DNA from: Weissella thailandensis
GTDB lineage: Bacteria; Bacillota; Bacilli; Lactobacillales; Lactobacillaceae
Direction: 5' to 3'
NCBI RefSeq assembly: GCF_005405465.1
Contig: NZ_BJEC01000014.1
Span: 1 to 56,835, forward strand
Length of the DNA: 56,835 bases
Shown here: in pieces, positions 43,366 through 52,919 of the stretch
Position numbering within the stretch: the first letter of the stretch is position 1
Layout of the letters: each line of letters opens with the position of its first letter
Made by a program: the position numbers and the translations under genes
The notes under the pieces: generated by a model
What the model was told of the DNA's origin: nothing
Databases searched by the model: none
What the model saw: the letters and a program-made list of their open reading frames with translations, nothing else

Positions 43366-44037
43366 ATGAATCGAGAACGCATGAAAGAGCTAGCTGATGC
43401 GCAATTTATTGAACGTCAGGCTAGTACAGCAATTACAACGGGAGATACGCCAGAAGATATCTTTATCAATGAGCGGCCATATCGATTATTAAAAAACTAT
43501 CGAGACGCTTATGATCAACAAAAGATGGCAGCTCGTTTTAGTGATTTCCTAGAAAAGTATGATTTTATTGTGGGCGATATTGCAGCAGATCAATTGCGGT
43601 TACAGGGATTTTACAAGGATGGGACCAAGGGCATTGCCCGGAGTCAACAAATTTCATCATTACAGGATTTTTTGTATGAAGAAGCAAATTTTGGAGCACC
43701 CTACTTTGTATTAGAAAATTTGAATCCGCACGAAGTTGTTGACCCGGCGGACAAGGAAAACGCCAAACCTAAGCGCCGTCGTCGCCAACATCGCAATGGG
43801 AATAACGGTGGTGCAAAAGCTAAACATGGTAACAAGCAACATAACCATAGTAATCAGCATCGCGACAATAAGAAACATAAAAATACGCCAGCCACGAAGG
43901 AAAAAGTTAACTCAGGAAATCATCCTGAAAAGCATGTGGCTAATCGTTCAAATTCTGTGGCGTCTTCTGATTCAAAGAAACGTCGTCATTTCCAAGTAAG
44001 AGAGCGGTCAAAAAATAAGACAAAGGGAAAAGAATAA
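43366..44037 (+). CDS. yutD: YutD family protein with long basic C-terminal tail
   Basis: Residues 1-125 are the YutD/DUF1027 domain: NERPYRLLKNYRDAYD, FSDFLEKYDFIVGDIA, LRLQGFYKDG and APYFVLENLNPHEV. Residues 126-223 are a low-complexity tail rich in Lys, Arg, His and Asn (KRRRRQHRN and similar). The tail could bind RNA or ribosomes. Function of YutD is unknown. The gene is two bases upstream of the HAD phosphatase. Confidence 0.85.
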   Translation: MNRERMKELADAQFIERQASTAITTGDTPEDIFINERPYRLLKNYRDAYDQQKMAARFSDFLEKYDFIVGDIAADQLRLQGFYKDGTKGIARSQQISSLQDFLYEEANFGAPYFVLENLNPHEVVDPADKENAKPKRRRRQHRNGNNGGAKAKHGNKQHNHSNQHRDNKKHKNTPATKEKVNSGNHPEKHVANRSNSVASSDSKKRRHFQVRERSKNKTKGKE

Positions 44038-44038
44038 C

Positions 44039-44818
44039 ATGGCAACACAGTATGATGGTTATTTAATTGATTTAGATGGTACGATCTATCAAGGGACCAA
44101 GAAAATTCCTAGTGGTCGTCGTTTTATCAGTCGGCTAGCAGCTAATGATACAAAATATCTGTTTGTCACTAATAATTCAACGAAAACACCGGAAGCTGTC
44201 GCTGAAAATTTAACTAATAATCATCAGATTCCAACGACGCCTGAGCAAGTTTATACTTCTGGCATGGCGTTGGCTGATTATTTAGCAAAGTTTGACCATA
44301 TTCATCGAGTACTAATGATTGGTGAGGAAGGCCTTGAACAGGCTTTGTTAGACAAGGGATTTGAATTAGTGACTGAAGCACCGGCAGATGCAGTGGCCAT
44401 TGGTTTAGACAGATCAGTTACTTATGAAAAAATTCTCCAAGGTACCTTAGCGATTCAACAAGGGGCAATGTTTGTTGCAACGAATCCAGATACTAATTTG
44501 CCAACAGAGCGGGGGATGGTACCTGGTGCCGGTTCGGTGGTTGCCTTCTTGGCAACTGCAGTGAGACCAGCCCCAGTCGTCATCGGTAAGCCAGAGCATA
44601 TTATTATGGACGGTGCCCTAGAAAAACTACAACTTAAACGTGATGAAGCGATTATGGTTGGAGATAACTATAATACAGATATCAAAGCCGGGTTAAGTGC
44701 GGACATCGATACATTATTAGTTTATTCGGGTGTCTCGAAAAAAGCTGATGTGTTGCAGCAAGCCAAGCAACCGACACATTGGGTTGACTCATTAGATGAT
44801 TGGACCATTGAAAAATAA
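44039..44818 (+). CDS. yutF: HAD-superfamily sugar-phosphatase (YutF/NagD family)
   Basis: The 259-residue protein has the HAD motifs IDLDGTIYQGTKKIP (nucleophile Asp), FVTNNSTKT, GKPEHII and VGDNYNTDI, and the class IIA cap typical of NagD/YutF. It dephosphorylates small phosphorylated metabolites. It ends the yunD-yutD-yutF group. Confidence 0.92.
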   Translation: MATQYDGYLIDLDGTIYQGTKKIPSGRRFISRLAANDTKYLFVTNNSTKTPEAVAENLTNNHQIPTTPEQVYTSGMALADYLAKFDHIHRVLMIGEEGLEQALLDKGFELVTEAPADAVAIGLDRSVTYEKILQGTLAIQQGAMFVATNPDTNLPTERGMVPGAGSVVAFLATAVRPAPVVIGKPEHIIMDGALEKLQLKRDEAIMVGDNYNTDIKAGLSADIDTLLVYSGVSKKADVLQQAKQPTHWVDSLDDWTIEK

Positions 44819-44930
44819 CATCGACGTATCGTCAGTCTGGTTAATAAAAAATTAGCTAGAGCTGGCGTTTTATTTTATAAACTATTTTTATATAATCAAT
44901 GTCATAGTAAATTGTGCTGAGGGTACATTG

Positions 44931-46088
44931 ATGAAAAAAATAGTATTTTGTTTCAGGGCAACGGTAATTTATAATAACAATCATTTTTTGGGGCATTGGA
45001 CAGACGTCAATTACCAAAAGGTATATGACAAATTAACTTTAGCTTGTGAGTCACTTGATGCAAATGGTTATATACAAATTATTGATGAGGGACTTGCCGA
45101 AAATAATCAAACAAAATGGACCATCTTAACACAACTTTGGGCTTATCACTGGGCAAAGTCTTGGCAGGTTGCTATAAAACAGGCAACACAGTGGTTAGAA
45201 ATCAATGAGAGTGCGCAATGGTGCGAACGACGCTGTTACGGTCTCAATGACAAAATGGACGCCAGGATACCAATACCTCTGGTGAAAATTTCTGTCAATC
45301 AACAAGATATGACAGTTAATGAGCAATCCATTTGGAGTATAAGTGAGGAATATCTATATGGCTGTCAACTGACGACATATGTCTTAACCAATCATTGTCA
45401 GTTAACTGTTTTAAAGTTACGTTCAATTGGGACACAACAATGGTTAGGGCAACGAATTACAATGACCACTAATCACGCAACGCCTATGGCACTGGCGCTT
45501 TCAAATCAAGGCGATCAAGTAGCTTGGACGAGTAATGGTCAATTACGACAAATTGGCCAACAAACATTTTATGTGTCACATGATAGACTAGTACTAGAAA
45601 CACATTTATTTAAGGGAAAACTTGGACAGCAACGGGGATTATGGCAGCGTTACTGGCAATTATTTGCGATTACGTGGGAAAAGGACTATCGTTGGGCGCG
45701 ATTATATCAACACTTAATGTATGAAATCTATCTTAGAAAATCAATTCAAGAAATCCAAGACCTATTATGGGAACCACCATTAGATGTTACGGGAGATTTT
45801 TCTTGTCTGGCTTGGCAATGTGATTGGCAACCAGTGTTGACTGGATTTTGGCGACAATTAATTGGTGGCCATATGATTGACGGGCAATTAGTGATTGTCG
45901 ATTGGCCGCAATTGCCGCTACTGGGGAAGCGTGAGTTAACAATCCATTTGGATCAGCAAAAATTCAAAGTCAGACTAACTGAATGGCAAATGGCGGTACA
46001 GCCAAGTAAGCCCTTAAACGTTGTCAGTCAGCAACGTCAAATACTGTGTCCACGACAATGTTGGACAGTTATTTGGCAAAATAGTTAA
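44931..46088 (+). CDS. Orphan Trp-rich protein, 385 aa
   Basis: I do not recognise the family with confidence. The protein is soluble and unusually rich in Trp, Gln and His, with many Trp-containing strands. The C-terminal segment (LTIHLDQQKFKVRL) and a middle block (RSIGTQQWLGQRITM) recall glycoside hydrolase 65 relatives, but catalytic residues could not be placed and the length is half that of GH65 enzymes. ATG 44931 follows GAGGG by 7 bp; a TTG is directly upstream. It stands alone between the yunD group and the pst operon. Confidence 0.6.
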   Translation: MKKIVFCFRATVIYNNNHFLGHWTDVNYQKVYDKLTLACESLDANGYIQIIDEGLAENNQTKWTILTQLWAYHWAKSWQVAIKQATQWLEINESAQWCERRCYGLNDKMDARIPIPLVKISVNQQDMTVNEQSIWSISEEYLYGCQLTTYVLTNHCQLTVLKLRSIGTQQWLGQRITMTTNHATPMALALSNQGDQVAWTSNGQLRQIGQQTFYVSHDRLVLETHLFKGKLGQQRGLWQRYWQLFAITWEKDYRWARLYQHLMYEIYLRKSIQEIQDLLWEPPLDVTGDFSCLAWQCDWQPVLTGFWRQLIGGHMIDGQLVIVDWPQLPLLGKRELTIHLDQQKFKVRLTEWQMAVQPSKPLNVVSQQRQILCPRQCWTVIWQNS

Positions 46089-46101
46089 TGTAAAGGAAAA
46101 A

Positions 46102-46140
46102 TTTACAAAAAATAGGTATCACATTTACAAAGATTAGGGA
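46102..46140 (+). promoter_or_regulatory. Pho-box-like direct repeats upstream of pstS
   Basis: Hexamers TTTACA, TAGGTA, TTTACA and TAGGGA follow each other with an 11-bp period, ending about 48 bp before the pstS ATG. The arrangement matches PhoP sites of Firmicutes (TTWACA-type repeats with 5-bp spacers). A -10-like TAATAA follows at once, with no good -35, as expected of an activated promoter. Confidence 0.65.
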
Positions 46141-46187
46141 TAATAAATGTATGGTCATAGCAAAATAAATTTAGGAGGCGTTCACTA

Positions 46188-47060
46188 ATGAAACGCAATT
46201 GGTTGATAAGTGCTGCAATCGTGATTGTTGCAGTCTGCCTATTAACGTTTGGCTACGCAACGCGACAAAAAGATAATGGCGTGAATATCACAGCAGTGGG
46301 ATCCACAGCATTACAGCCACTAGTAGAGGCAGCAGGAGAGGACTTTGCTGGTGAAAATAAGGGCGTTTACGTTAACGTGCAAGGTGGTGGTACAGGTACC
46401 GGCTTAGCACAAATTCAGTCAGGTGCAGTCGACTTGGGCAATTCAGATATGTTCGCTGGTGAAAAGGACGCCATCAATGATAAAAAATTGGTTGATCATA
46501 AGGTTAGTGTCGTTGGTATTTCACCAATGATCAATAAAGAAGCTAAGGTTGATCATTTAACAAAACAGCAATTGATTGCAATTTTTACAAAAAAGGTGAC
46601 AAATTGGCGCCAAGTTGGGGGTGCTGATTTGCCAATTATTCTTATTAATCGTGTGACTGGCTCAGGAACACGGGCTACGTTTGAAAAATGGGGCCTTGAC
46701 GGCGCTAAATCAGCTGACTCTCAAGAACAAGAATCTTCGGGAACAGTCCAGTCAATGGTCAGTTCAACTCCTGGTGCGATATCATATGCTTCATTTGGTT
46801 ATCTGAATGATTCAGTGGTTGCACCAAAAATTGATGGTGTTACCGCAACTAATGAGAATGTTATTTCAGGTAAGTGGCCAATTTGGTCTTATGAGCATAT
46901 TTATACCAATGGTCAACCAACCGGAGAAGTTAAACAATTCCTAGCTTATATTGATTCAGAACATATTCAAAAAACGCTGGTACCAAAATTAGGATATATC
47001 TCAGTGCATGATATGAAGGTATCTCGTGATGAGAATGGTAAGTTAAGTACAGTAGATTAA
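46188..47060 (+). CDS. pstS: Phosphate ABC transporter substrate-binding protein
   Basis: The 290-residue protein has one N-terminal hydrophobic segment (6-24), then the PstS phosphate-binding fold with GSTALQPL near residue 38, GGGTGTGLAQIQSGAVDLGNSD, NRVTGSGTRATFEKW and a late SYASFGYL. The membrane segment contains Cys17 but not a good lipobox, so the protein may be held by an uncleaved helix. First gene of pstS-C-A-B-B-phoU; GGAGG upstream. Confidence 0.93.
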   Translation: MKRNWLISAAIVIVAVCLLTFGYATRQKDNGVNITAVGSTALQPLVEAAGEDFAGENKGVYVNVQGGGTGTGLAQIQSGAVDLGNSDMFAGEKDAINDKKLVDHKVSVVGISPMINKEAKVDHLTKQQLIAIFTKKVTNWRQVGGADLPIILINRVTGSGTRATFEKWGLDGAKSADSQEQESSGTVQSMVSSTPGAISYASFGYLNDSVVAPKIDGVTATNENVISGKWPIWSYEHIYTNGQPTGEVKQFLAYIDSEHIQKTLVPKLGYISVHDMKVSRDENGKLSTVD

Positions 47061-47072
47061 GGAGTTTAGGCC

Positions 47073-47990
47073 ATGGATTCAATTCGTGAATCATTATTAA
47101 AGAAATCAAAGGCAACTAAGAAAGATCGATTTGGTCGTGTGATTACTTTTTCAGCACTGTTATTGATCGTTGTCGTTGTTATCTCAATCTTTTTGTTTGT
47201 CGCTTCAAAAGGCTTGGCGACATTTTTCACCAACAAGGTCAATCTTTGGGATTTCTTGTCTGGTAAAAAGTGGGCTCCTGGCCAAACAAATGCGCAGGGA
47301 CAACCCTTAACTGGTGCTTTGCCGATGATCACTGGGTCATTTTTGGTAACATTGATTGCAGCATTAGTTGCAACCCCATTTGCGATTGGTACGGCGGTGT
47401 TTATGACAGAAATATCACCTAAGCACGGTGCCAAAATTTTAGGTCCGGTTACTGAACTATTGGTTGGTATTCCATCAGTGGTTTATGGTTTTATTGGACT
47501 ATCAGTAATCGTGCCAGTTATGCGTCATATTTTTGGTGGTTCTGGTTTTGGTATCATAGCGGGGGCCATGGTGCTATTTATTATGATTCTGCCCACGGTG
47601 ACATCAATGACCGTCGATACTTTGAAATCTGTGCCACGCCACTATCGTGAATCCGCATTGGCATTGGGTGCAACGAGATGGCAAATGATTTATAAAGTTA
47701 TTTTGCGTTCAGCAACACCGGGAATTTTAACGGCGGTGGTATTCGGTATGGCGCGTGCGTTTGGTGAAGCTTTAGCTGTTCAAATGGTCATTGGAAATGC
47801 GCCTTTGATGCCAAAGGGACTAACGTCACCTTCATCAACATTGACCTCTATCCTGACGCAAGGAATTGGAAACACGGTGATGGGCTCGTTAGAGAATAAT
47901 GCCCTATGGAGTTTGGCTTTGATTCTCCTTTTGATGTCATTAGTCTTTAATATCATTATGAGAGCAATCGCGAAGAAGGGAGCAATGTAA
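47073..47990 (+). CDS. pstC: Phosphate ABC transporter permease PstC
   Basis: The 305-residue protein has six predicted membrane helices, with TGSFLVTLIAALVATPFAIG, PSVVYGFIGL and the EAA-like loop RESALALGATRWQMIYKVILR, which contacts the ATPase. It forms the channel with PstA. It starts 12 bp after pstS and its stop is one base from pstA. Confidence 0.95.
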   Translation: MDSIRESLLKKSKATKKDRFGRVITFSALLLIVVVVISIFLFVASKGLATFFTNKVNLWDFLSGKKWAPGQTNAQGQPLTGALPMITGSFLVTLIAALVATPFAIGTAVFMTEISPKHGAKILGPVTELLVGIPSVVYGFIGLSVIVPVMRHIFGGSGFGIIAGAMVLFIMILPTVTSMTVDTLKSVPRHYRESALALGATRWQMIYKVILRSATPGILTAVVFGMARAFGEALAVQMVIGNAPLMPKGLTSPSSTLTSILTQGIGNTVMGSLENNALWSLALILLLMSLVFNIIMRAIAKKGAM

Positions 47991-47991
47991 G

Positions 47992-48885
47992 ATGTTAAAT
48001 CCAAAACAAAGTGATAAATTAGCAAGCATCATCTTATATACAATTGCTGGCTTGGTTATATTGATTTTGGCGGCATTAGTTGGTTATATTCTTGTTCAAG
48101 GTGTTCCCCATTTATCATGGCACTTCTTAACGTCACCATCATCTGCCTTTACTGCTGGTGGTGGTATCGGTGTGCAATTGTTCAACTCGTTCTACTTACT
48201 GATTATTACGATGCTGATTTCTTTCCCAATTGCTTTGGGAGCAGGTGTTTACTTGCACGAGTATGCTAATCAAAAAAGCCGCTTGATTCAACTCATTAGA
48301 ACAGCTATCGAAATTTTGTCGTCGTTACCTTCCGTTGTTGTGGGACTGTTCGGTTTCTTATTGTTTGTTGTGCAATTCAAGTTAGGTTTCTCGATTTTAT
48401 CAGGAGCCATTGCGTTAACATTCTTTAACTTACCGCTATTAACACGATCAGTTGAAGAGTCTCTCCGTAGTATTCCTGATTTACAAAGAGAAGCTGGTGC
48501 GGCATTAGGCCTGTCACGGTGGGAGACAGTTGGGCATATTATCTTACCTGCCGCTGTACCATCGATTGTAACCGGAGTTGTTTTGTCGGCCGGACGTGTC
48601 TTTGGTGAAGCCGCCGCATTGATCTATACCGCTGGACAATCTGCACCGGCTTTAGATTTCGGTGATTGGAATCCATTTAATACGGCGAGCCCACTAAATA
48701 TTATGCGACCAGCTGAAACTTTGGCTGTGCATATTTGGAAAGTCAATTCAGAAGGTATTATGCCAGATGCAGCAGCTGTTTCAGCCGGTGCTTCTGCAGT
48801 CTTGATTATTGCCGTGTTGTTATTTAATTTCCTGGCACGGTTCTTGAGTAACGTTTTGTATAAACGTCTAACAGCGACAAAATAG
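47992..48885 (+). CDS. pstA: Phosphate ABC transporter permease PstA
   Basis: The 297-residue protein has six membrane helices, with LLIITMLISFPIALGAGVYLHEYA, LPSVVVGLFGF and the coupling loop QREAGAALGLSRWETVGHIILP. It pairs with PstC. Starts directly after pstC. Confidence 0.95.
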   Translation: MLNPKQSDKLASIILYTIAGLVILILAALVGYILVQGVPHLSWHFLTSPSSAFTAGGGIGVQLFNSFYLLIITMLISFPIALGAGVYLHEYANQKSRLIQLIRTAIEILSSLPSVVVGLFGFLLFVVQFKLGFSILSGAIALTFFNLPLLTRSVEESLRSIPDLQREAGAALGLSRWETVGHIILPAAVPSIVTGVVLSAGRVFGEAAALIYTAGQSAPALDFGDWNPFNTASPLNIMRPAETLAVHIWKVNSEGIMPDAAAVSAGASAVLIIAVLLFNFLARFLSNVLYKRLTATK

Positions 48886-48903
48886 AAAAGAGGACGGTCA
48901 TTT

Positions 48904-49734
48904 ATGGCAGCAGGAACACAAGGTTCTTTAAATTTAACAAATGAACAACCCGATCGTCATATTTATCATATGGACGAAAATAAGCATGAAATTGCTTTGT
49001 CTACCAAAAATTTAGAAGTTTATTATGGCGACCACTTAGCTTTACAGGGTGCTGATTTATCTTTTGAAAGATTTAAAATCACTTCATTGATTGGTGCATC
49101 TGGATCAGGGAAATCAACATTTTTGCGTTCATTGAATCGGATGAATGATGATGTTGCGACTGTTAAGGGAAACATTATGTATCGTGGTTTGGACATTAAT
49201 TCGCAAGATATCGATGTTTATGAAATGCGTAAACATATTGGGATGGTCTTTCAGCGTCCTAATCCATTTGCTAAGTCAATCAGTGACAACATCACTTTTG
49301 CCCTAAAGCAACATGGTGTACACGATAAAGCAAAACTGGCAGAGATTGTGGAGACATCCTTAAAACAAGCTGCCCTGTGGGATGAGGTTAAAGATGACTT
49401 GAAAAAATCAGCCTTATCGCTATCAGGTGGTCAGCAACAGCGGCTAGTGATTGCACGTGCAATTGCTATGCAGCCAGATATTTTATTGCTGGATGAGCCT
49501 GCTTCTGCATTAGACCCAATTTCATCTGCTAAAATAGAAGACACGCTGATGGAATTGAAGAAGCGATTTACAATTATTATTGTGACGCACAATATGCAAC
49601 AAGCGAGTCGTGTTTCGGATTACACAGCATTCTTTCACACAGGTCAAGTACTTGAATATGACTTGACCAGAAAAATATTTACACGGCCAAAGGTCCAAAT
49701 GACAATTGATTATGTGAACGGTAACTTTGGTTAA
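48904..49734 (+). CDS. pstB: Phosphate ABC transporter ATPase PstB (first copy)
   Basis: The 276-residue ATPase has a 30-residue N-terminal extension, then Walker A IGASGSGKSTFLRSLNRM, signature [15 protein letters not shown], Walker B ILLLDEPASALDPIS and switch His VTHNMQQASR. NRMND after Walker A is diagnostic of PstB. Two pstB genes in tandem are common in lactic acid bacteria. Confidence 0.94.
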   Translation: MAAGTQGSLNLTNEQPDRHIYHMDENKHEIALSTKNLEVYYGDHLALQGADLSFERFKITSLIGASGSGKSTFLRSLNRMNDDVATVKGNIMYRGLDINSQDIDVYEMRKHIGMVFQRPNPFAKSISDNITFALKQHGVHDKAKLAEIVETSLKQAALWDEVKDDLKKSALSLSGGQQQRLVIARAIAMQPDILLLDEPASALDPISSAKIEDTLMELKKRFTIIIVTHNMQQASRVSDYTAFFHTGQVLEYDLTRKIFTRPKVQMTIDYVNGNFG

Positions 49735-49749
49735 AAGGGGAGCTAACAG

Positions 49750-50508
49750 ATGACACAAAAAATTTTAACAACTGAGAATGTGCATCTTTATTACGGTAAA
49801 AAAGAAGCCTTGCATGGGATAAATCTTGACTTTAATAAAAATGACATAACAGCTTTGATTGGTCCATCTGGTTCAGGAAAGTCGACCTATTTACGCGCTT
49901 TAAATCGCATGCATGATTTATCGGATTCTGTGACTGTCAATGGTACTTTCATGTTCAATGGTCATGACATTTATGCGCCCAATACTGATACAGTTGCCTT
50001 ACGCCAAAAAATTGGCATGGTCTTTCAACAGCCTAACCCATTTCCGTTTTCAATCTACGATAATGTTGCATTTGGCGTTCGCACTGCTGAGAAGAAAAGT
50101 AAAGCTGAACTGGATGAAATTGTTGAAAAGTCTTTGAAACAAGCGGCTATTTGGGATGAAGTCAAAGATAATTTACATAAGTCGGCTTTATCATTATCAG
50201 GTGGTCAGCAGCAACGAGTTTCAATCGCCCGTGCATTGGCAACGAGTCCGGAAATTTTATTGTTGGATGAGCCAACAGCGGCACTAGACCCAGTTTCAGC
50301 AAGTAAAGTTGAAAATACTATGATGCAACTGCGTAATCAGTTAACAATGATTATTGTGACCCATTCAATGGCGCAGGCATCACGCATATCTGATAATACG
50401 GCTTTCTTTATGGATGGTCATTTAGTTGAATTTAATCATACGAAGAAGGTTTTCTTAGATCCGGATCGGCAGGAAACACAAGATTATATATCTGGGCGTT
50501 TTGGATAA
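49750..50508 (+). CDS. pstB: Phosphate ABC transporter ATPase PstB (second copy)
   Basis: The 252-residue ATPase has Walker [19 protein letters not shown], signature [15 protein letters not shown], Walker [16 protein letters not shown] and [10 protein letters not shown]. It is a diverged paralogue of the previous gene, without its N-terminal extension. The two may form a heterodimer. Confidence 0.94.
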   Translation: MTQKILTTENVHLYYGKKEALHGINLDFNKNDITALIGPSGSGKSTYLRALNRMHDLSDSVTVNGTFMFNGHDIYAPNTDTVALRQKIGMVFQQPNPFPFSIYDNVAFGVRTAEKKSKAELDEIVEKSLKQAAIWDEVKDNLHKSALSLSGGQQQRVSIARALATSPEILLLDEPTAALDPVSASKVENTMMQLRNQLTMIIVTHSMAQASRISDNTAFFMDGHLVEFNHTKKVFLDPDRQETQDYISGRFG

Positions 50509-50556
50509 ATTGATTTTTAGGGTATGATAAGGGAAACATAGAAAGGAAATATTGAT

Positions 50557-51231
50557 ATGCGCCAGTATTTTGATGATGAATTAGCAGACTTGGATACGTC
50601 CTTTAAAGAAATGGGGTTGCTTGTATCTGAGACTTTGGATGAAGCTGTTCAAGCGTTTTTAGATCATGATCGCGTTGTCGCACAAGAAATCATTGATCGT
50701 GACAAGGCAATTAACCAACGTGAAATTGCTATTGAGAAGAAAAGCTTTGAAATGATTGCTTTGTATCAACCCGTGACAACTGACTTACGTGAAATTATGA
50801 CGGTACTAAAAGCAGTATCTGTTTTGGAGCGTATTGGGGATAATGCGCGAAATATTGCCATATCAACGATTCACGTTAAGGGTAACAAGCGTGTCGCAGA
50901 AATTGAAGAAACTATCGGTAATACGGGAACAGTTGTTGCCAAGATGGTTTCACAAGTTTTGGATTATTATGTTAACGATGACGCCGTTGCTGCTGAAAGT
51001 ATTTCCGAAGTTGCTTCGGGGGTTTCAGAGACGACTAGACACATCCGTGAGCTGGCTATTGAAGCTAGTAAAGCTGACCCAGAACAAGTGACTGCGGCAA
51101 CGGATTACCTAGTTGTTGCCGGCTATTTAAAGCGTACATCAGATTACGTAACTGACATTGCCGAATGGATTATCTATAAGCGAACAGGAAAAATCGTTGA
51201 GCTAAATCCTGGGACATCTTCATTTATTTAA
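50557..51231 (+). CDS. phoU: Phosphate transport regulator PhoU
   Basis: The 224-residue all-helical protein contains the two PhoU repeats, each with an acidic metal-binding pattern (ERIGDNARNIA near 90 and a second block near KRTSDYVTDIAEW). PhoU links Pst activity to the PhoR-PhoP two-component system and restrains phosphate uptake. It ends the pst operon; a terminator follows. Confidence 0.95.
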   Translation: MRQYFDDELADLDTSFKEMGLLVSETLDEAVQAFLDHDRVVAQEIIDRDKAINQREIAIEKKSFEMIALYQPVTTDLREIMTVLKAVSVLERIGDNARNIAISTIHVKGNKRVAEIEETIGNTGTVVAKMVSQVLDYYVNDDAVAAESISEVASGVSETTRHIRELAIEASKADPEQVTAATDYLVVAGYLKRTSDYVTDIAEWIIYKRTGKIVELNPGTSSFI

Positions 51232-51247
51232 TGACTTATAAAGTAAG

Positions 51248-51282
51248 AAACAGTGGATCTAAATCTTGGTTCACTGTTTTTA
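51248..51282 (+). terminator. pst-phoU operon terminator
   Basis: AAACAGTG / CACTGTTT hairpin followed by T-run after phoU. Confidence 0.8.
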
Positions 51283-51318
51283 CTATTTCAGTTAAAATGA
51301 ACATGAATGGAGGATACG

Positions 51319-52113
51319 ATGCAAACAGTAACGAAGGTGACACGTCAACGGCGCAAGGGACGTTATAATGTCTACTTAGATGATGAGTATGCCTTTGCAG
51401 TTGATGAAAAAATATTGATTTCGTATAACTTATTTAAAGGTACGACCCTAGATGAAACGGCTATTGATGAAATTAAGACAGCCGAATTTAGTCAAAAAGC
51501 TTATACGAAGGCGTTGCTTTATGCAACTGGTCAAATGCGGACAAGCCAGCAAGTATCTCGTAAACTGAAAGACCAAGGTTATGACTGGGCAACAATTAAA
51601 GATGTGGTACAGCGTTTGCAAAATGATCATGTCCTTGACGATGAGACATATGCTGAAACGTATGTTGATCAAGCTAAGACAGCCGGTAAGTTGGGACCAC
51701 GAGGCGTTAAATTTAAATTACAACAAGCAGGTATTGATCAATTTGTCATTGAAGATGCTTTAGTGGCTTACACAATTGATGATCAAATAGATGCATTGAC
51801 GGAACGCGTGGGGGCTTTATTAGAGAAAAACGCTCGTCACTCAAAATTTTTAGCGGAACAGAAAACACAGCAAAAATTGTTACAACAAGGTTTTAATCAA
51901 CATCTTATTCAGCAAGCAATTAGTGAGTACCGGGAAAACGAAGCATTTGATACTGATCAAGAGTGGGAAAATCTAGATCGAGATGCGACAATTGCAGCTG
52001 ATCGTTATGCATCTTTTACTGGCTGGGAATTTAAAACGAAAGTTAAAGCAGCAATGTATCGTAAAGGCTACAATTTGAATTTAGTTGATCAATGGCTAAA
52101 GCAAAGAGACTAA
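51319..52113 (+). CDS. recX: Recombination regulator RecX
   Basis: The 264-residue protein has the RecX pattern of repeated three-helix units: ALLYATGQMRTSQQVSRKL, then LQNDHVLDDETYAETYV with LGPRGVKFKLQQAGI, then AAMYRKGYNLNLVDQWL. Gram-positive RecX proteins of about 270 residues have such an extended form. It binds RecA filaments and limits strand exchange. ATG 51319 follows GGAGG. Confidence 0.93.
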   Translation: MQTVTKVTRQRRKGRYNVYLDDEYAFAVDEKILISYNLFKGTTLDETAIDEIKTAEFSQKAYTKALLYATGQMRTSQQVSRKLKDQGYDWATIKDVVQRLQNDHVLDDETYAETYVDQAKTAGKLGPRGVKFKLQQAGIDQFVIEDALVAYTIDDQIDALTERVGALLEKNARHSKFLAEQKTQQKLLQQGFNQHLIQQAISEYRENEAFDTDQEWENLDRDATIAADRYASFTGWEFKTKVKAAMYRKGYNLNLVDQWLKQRD

Positions 52114-52193
52114 GTCGACAGTGTTTTTTAACGGCTCGCGTGATACAATGAAATAGAAAAAAATTTGGTGAAATTCACAGAAAGCTCAAGATA

Positions 52194-52748
52194 ATGAAAG
52201 ATAGTCGATTACCACGTGAAGGCGACTTCGTAACTATTAAGAGCTACAAGCATGATGGGAGTTTACATCGGACTTGGCGTGACACAATGGTGTTGAAAAC
52301 CAGTGAGAATGCAATTATTGGCTTAAATGATCATACATTAGTGACCGAAGATGACGGTCGCCGATGGGTGACACGGGAACCGGCAATCGTTTATTTTCAT
52401 CGAAAGTATTGGTTTAACATTGTTGCTATGATACGAGAGAATGGTGTGTCGTACTATTGTAACCTGGCATCACCATTTGTGTTGGATAAAGAAGCGTTGA
52501 AGTATGTCGATTATGATTTGGATGTGAAAGTTTTTCCAAATGGTGAGAAACGTTTGTTAGATACAGACGAATATGAATTACATAAAGCACGTTGGCGTTA
52601 TCCAGCAGATGTTGATTATATTGTGCGTGAGCATGTCAAAATCTTAGTCGATTGGATCAACAATCAGCAAGGGCCGTTTTCCGATGCCTATATTGACTTG
52701 TGGTACCGACGTTATTTAGAAATTAAACGTCGAAATAGTCAACAATAG
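52194..52748 (+). CDS. DUF402 nucleoside tri/diphosphate phosphatase (YgaC/Ntdp family)
   Basis: The 184-residue protein shows the family features [21 protein letters not shown] near its start, [26 protein letters not shown] in the middle and [13 protein letters not shown] later. Family members in Firmicutes hydrolyse nucleoside tri- and diphosphates using divalent metal. It is a single-gene unit ending in a terminator at 52765. Confidence 0.88.
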   Translation: MKDSRLPREGDFVTIKSYKHDGSLHRTWRDTMVLKTSENAIIGLNDHTLVTEDDGRRWVTREPAIVYFHRKYWFNIVAMIRENGVSYYCNLASPFVLDKEALKYVDYDLDVKVFPNGEKRLLDTDEYELHKARWRYPADVDYIVREHVKILVDWINNQQGPFSDAYIDLWYRRYLEIKRRNSQQ

Positions 52749-52764
52749 TTGTCATAATATAAAT

Positions 52765-52803
52765 AAAAAGACTGGGCCATGGGATGGTGCCAGTCTTTTT
52801 TGT
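52765..52803 (+). terminator. Terminator after the DUF402 gene
   Basis: AAAAAGACTGG / CCAGTCTTTTT hairpin followed by T-run. Confidence 0.85.
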
Positions 52804-52919
52804 TGCTATTTACAATAGCAGCACAGGATTATGATCTATTGAAACGAATGATAATATTCGTTATACTAAATTGTTAAGAATTTTAAAAATAATATAAAAT
52901 AATAAAAAGGCGATTAATT

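Noticed and set aside
44931-46088. Maltose/trehalose phosphorylase (GH65) annotation
   Set aside because: Length is about half that of GH65 enzymes and the catalytic Glu and phosphate-binding residues could not be located.
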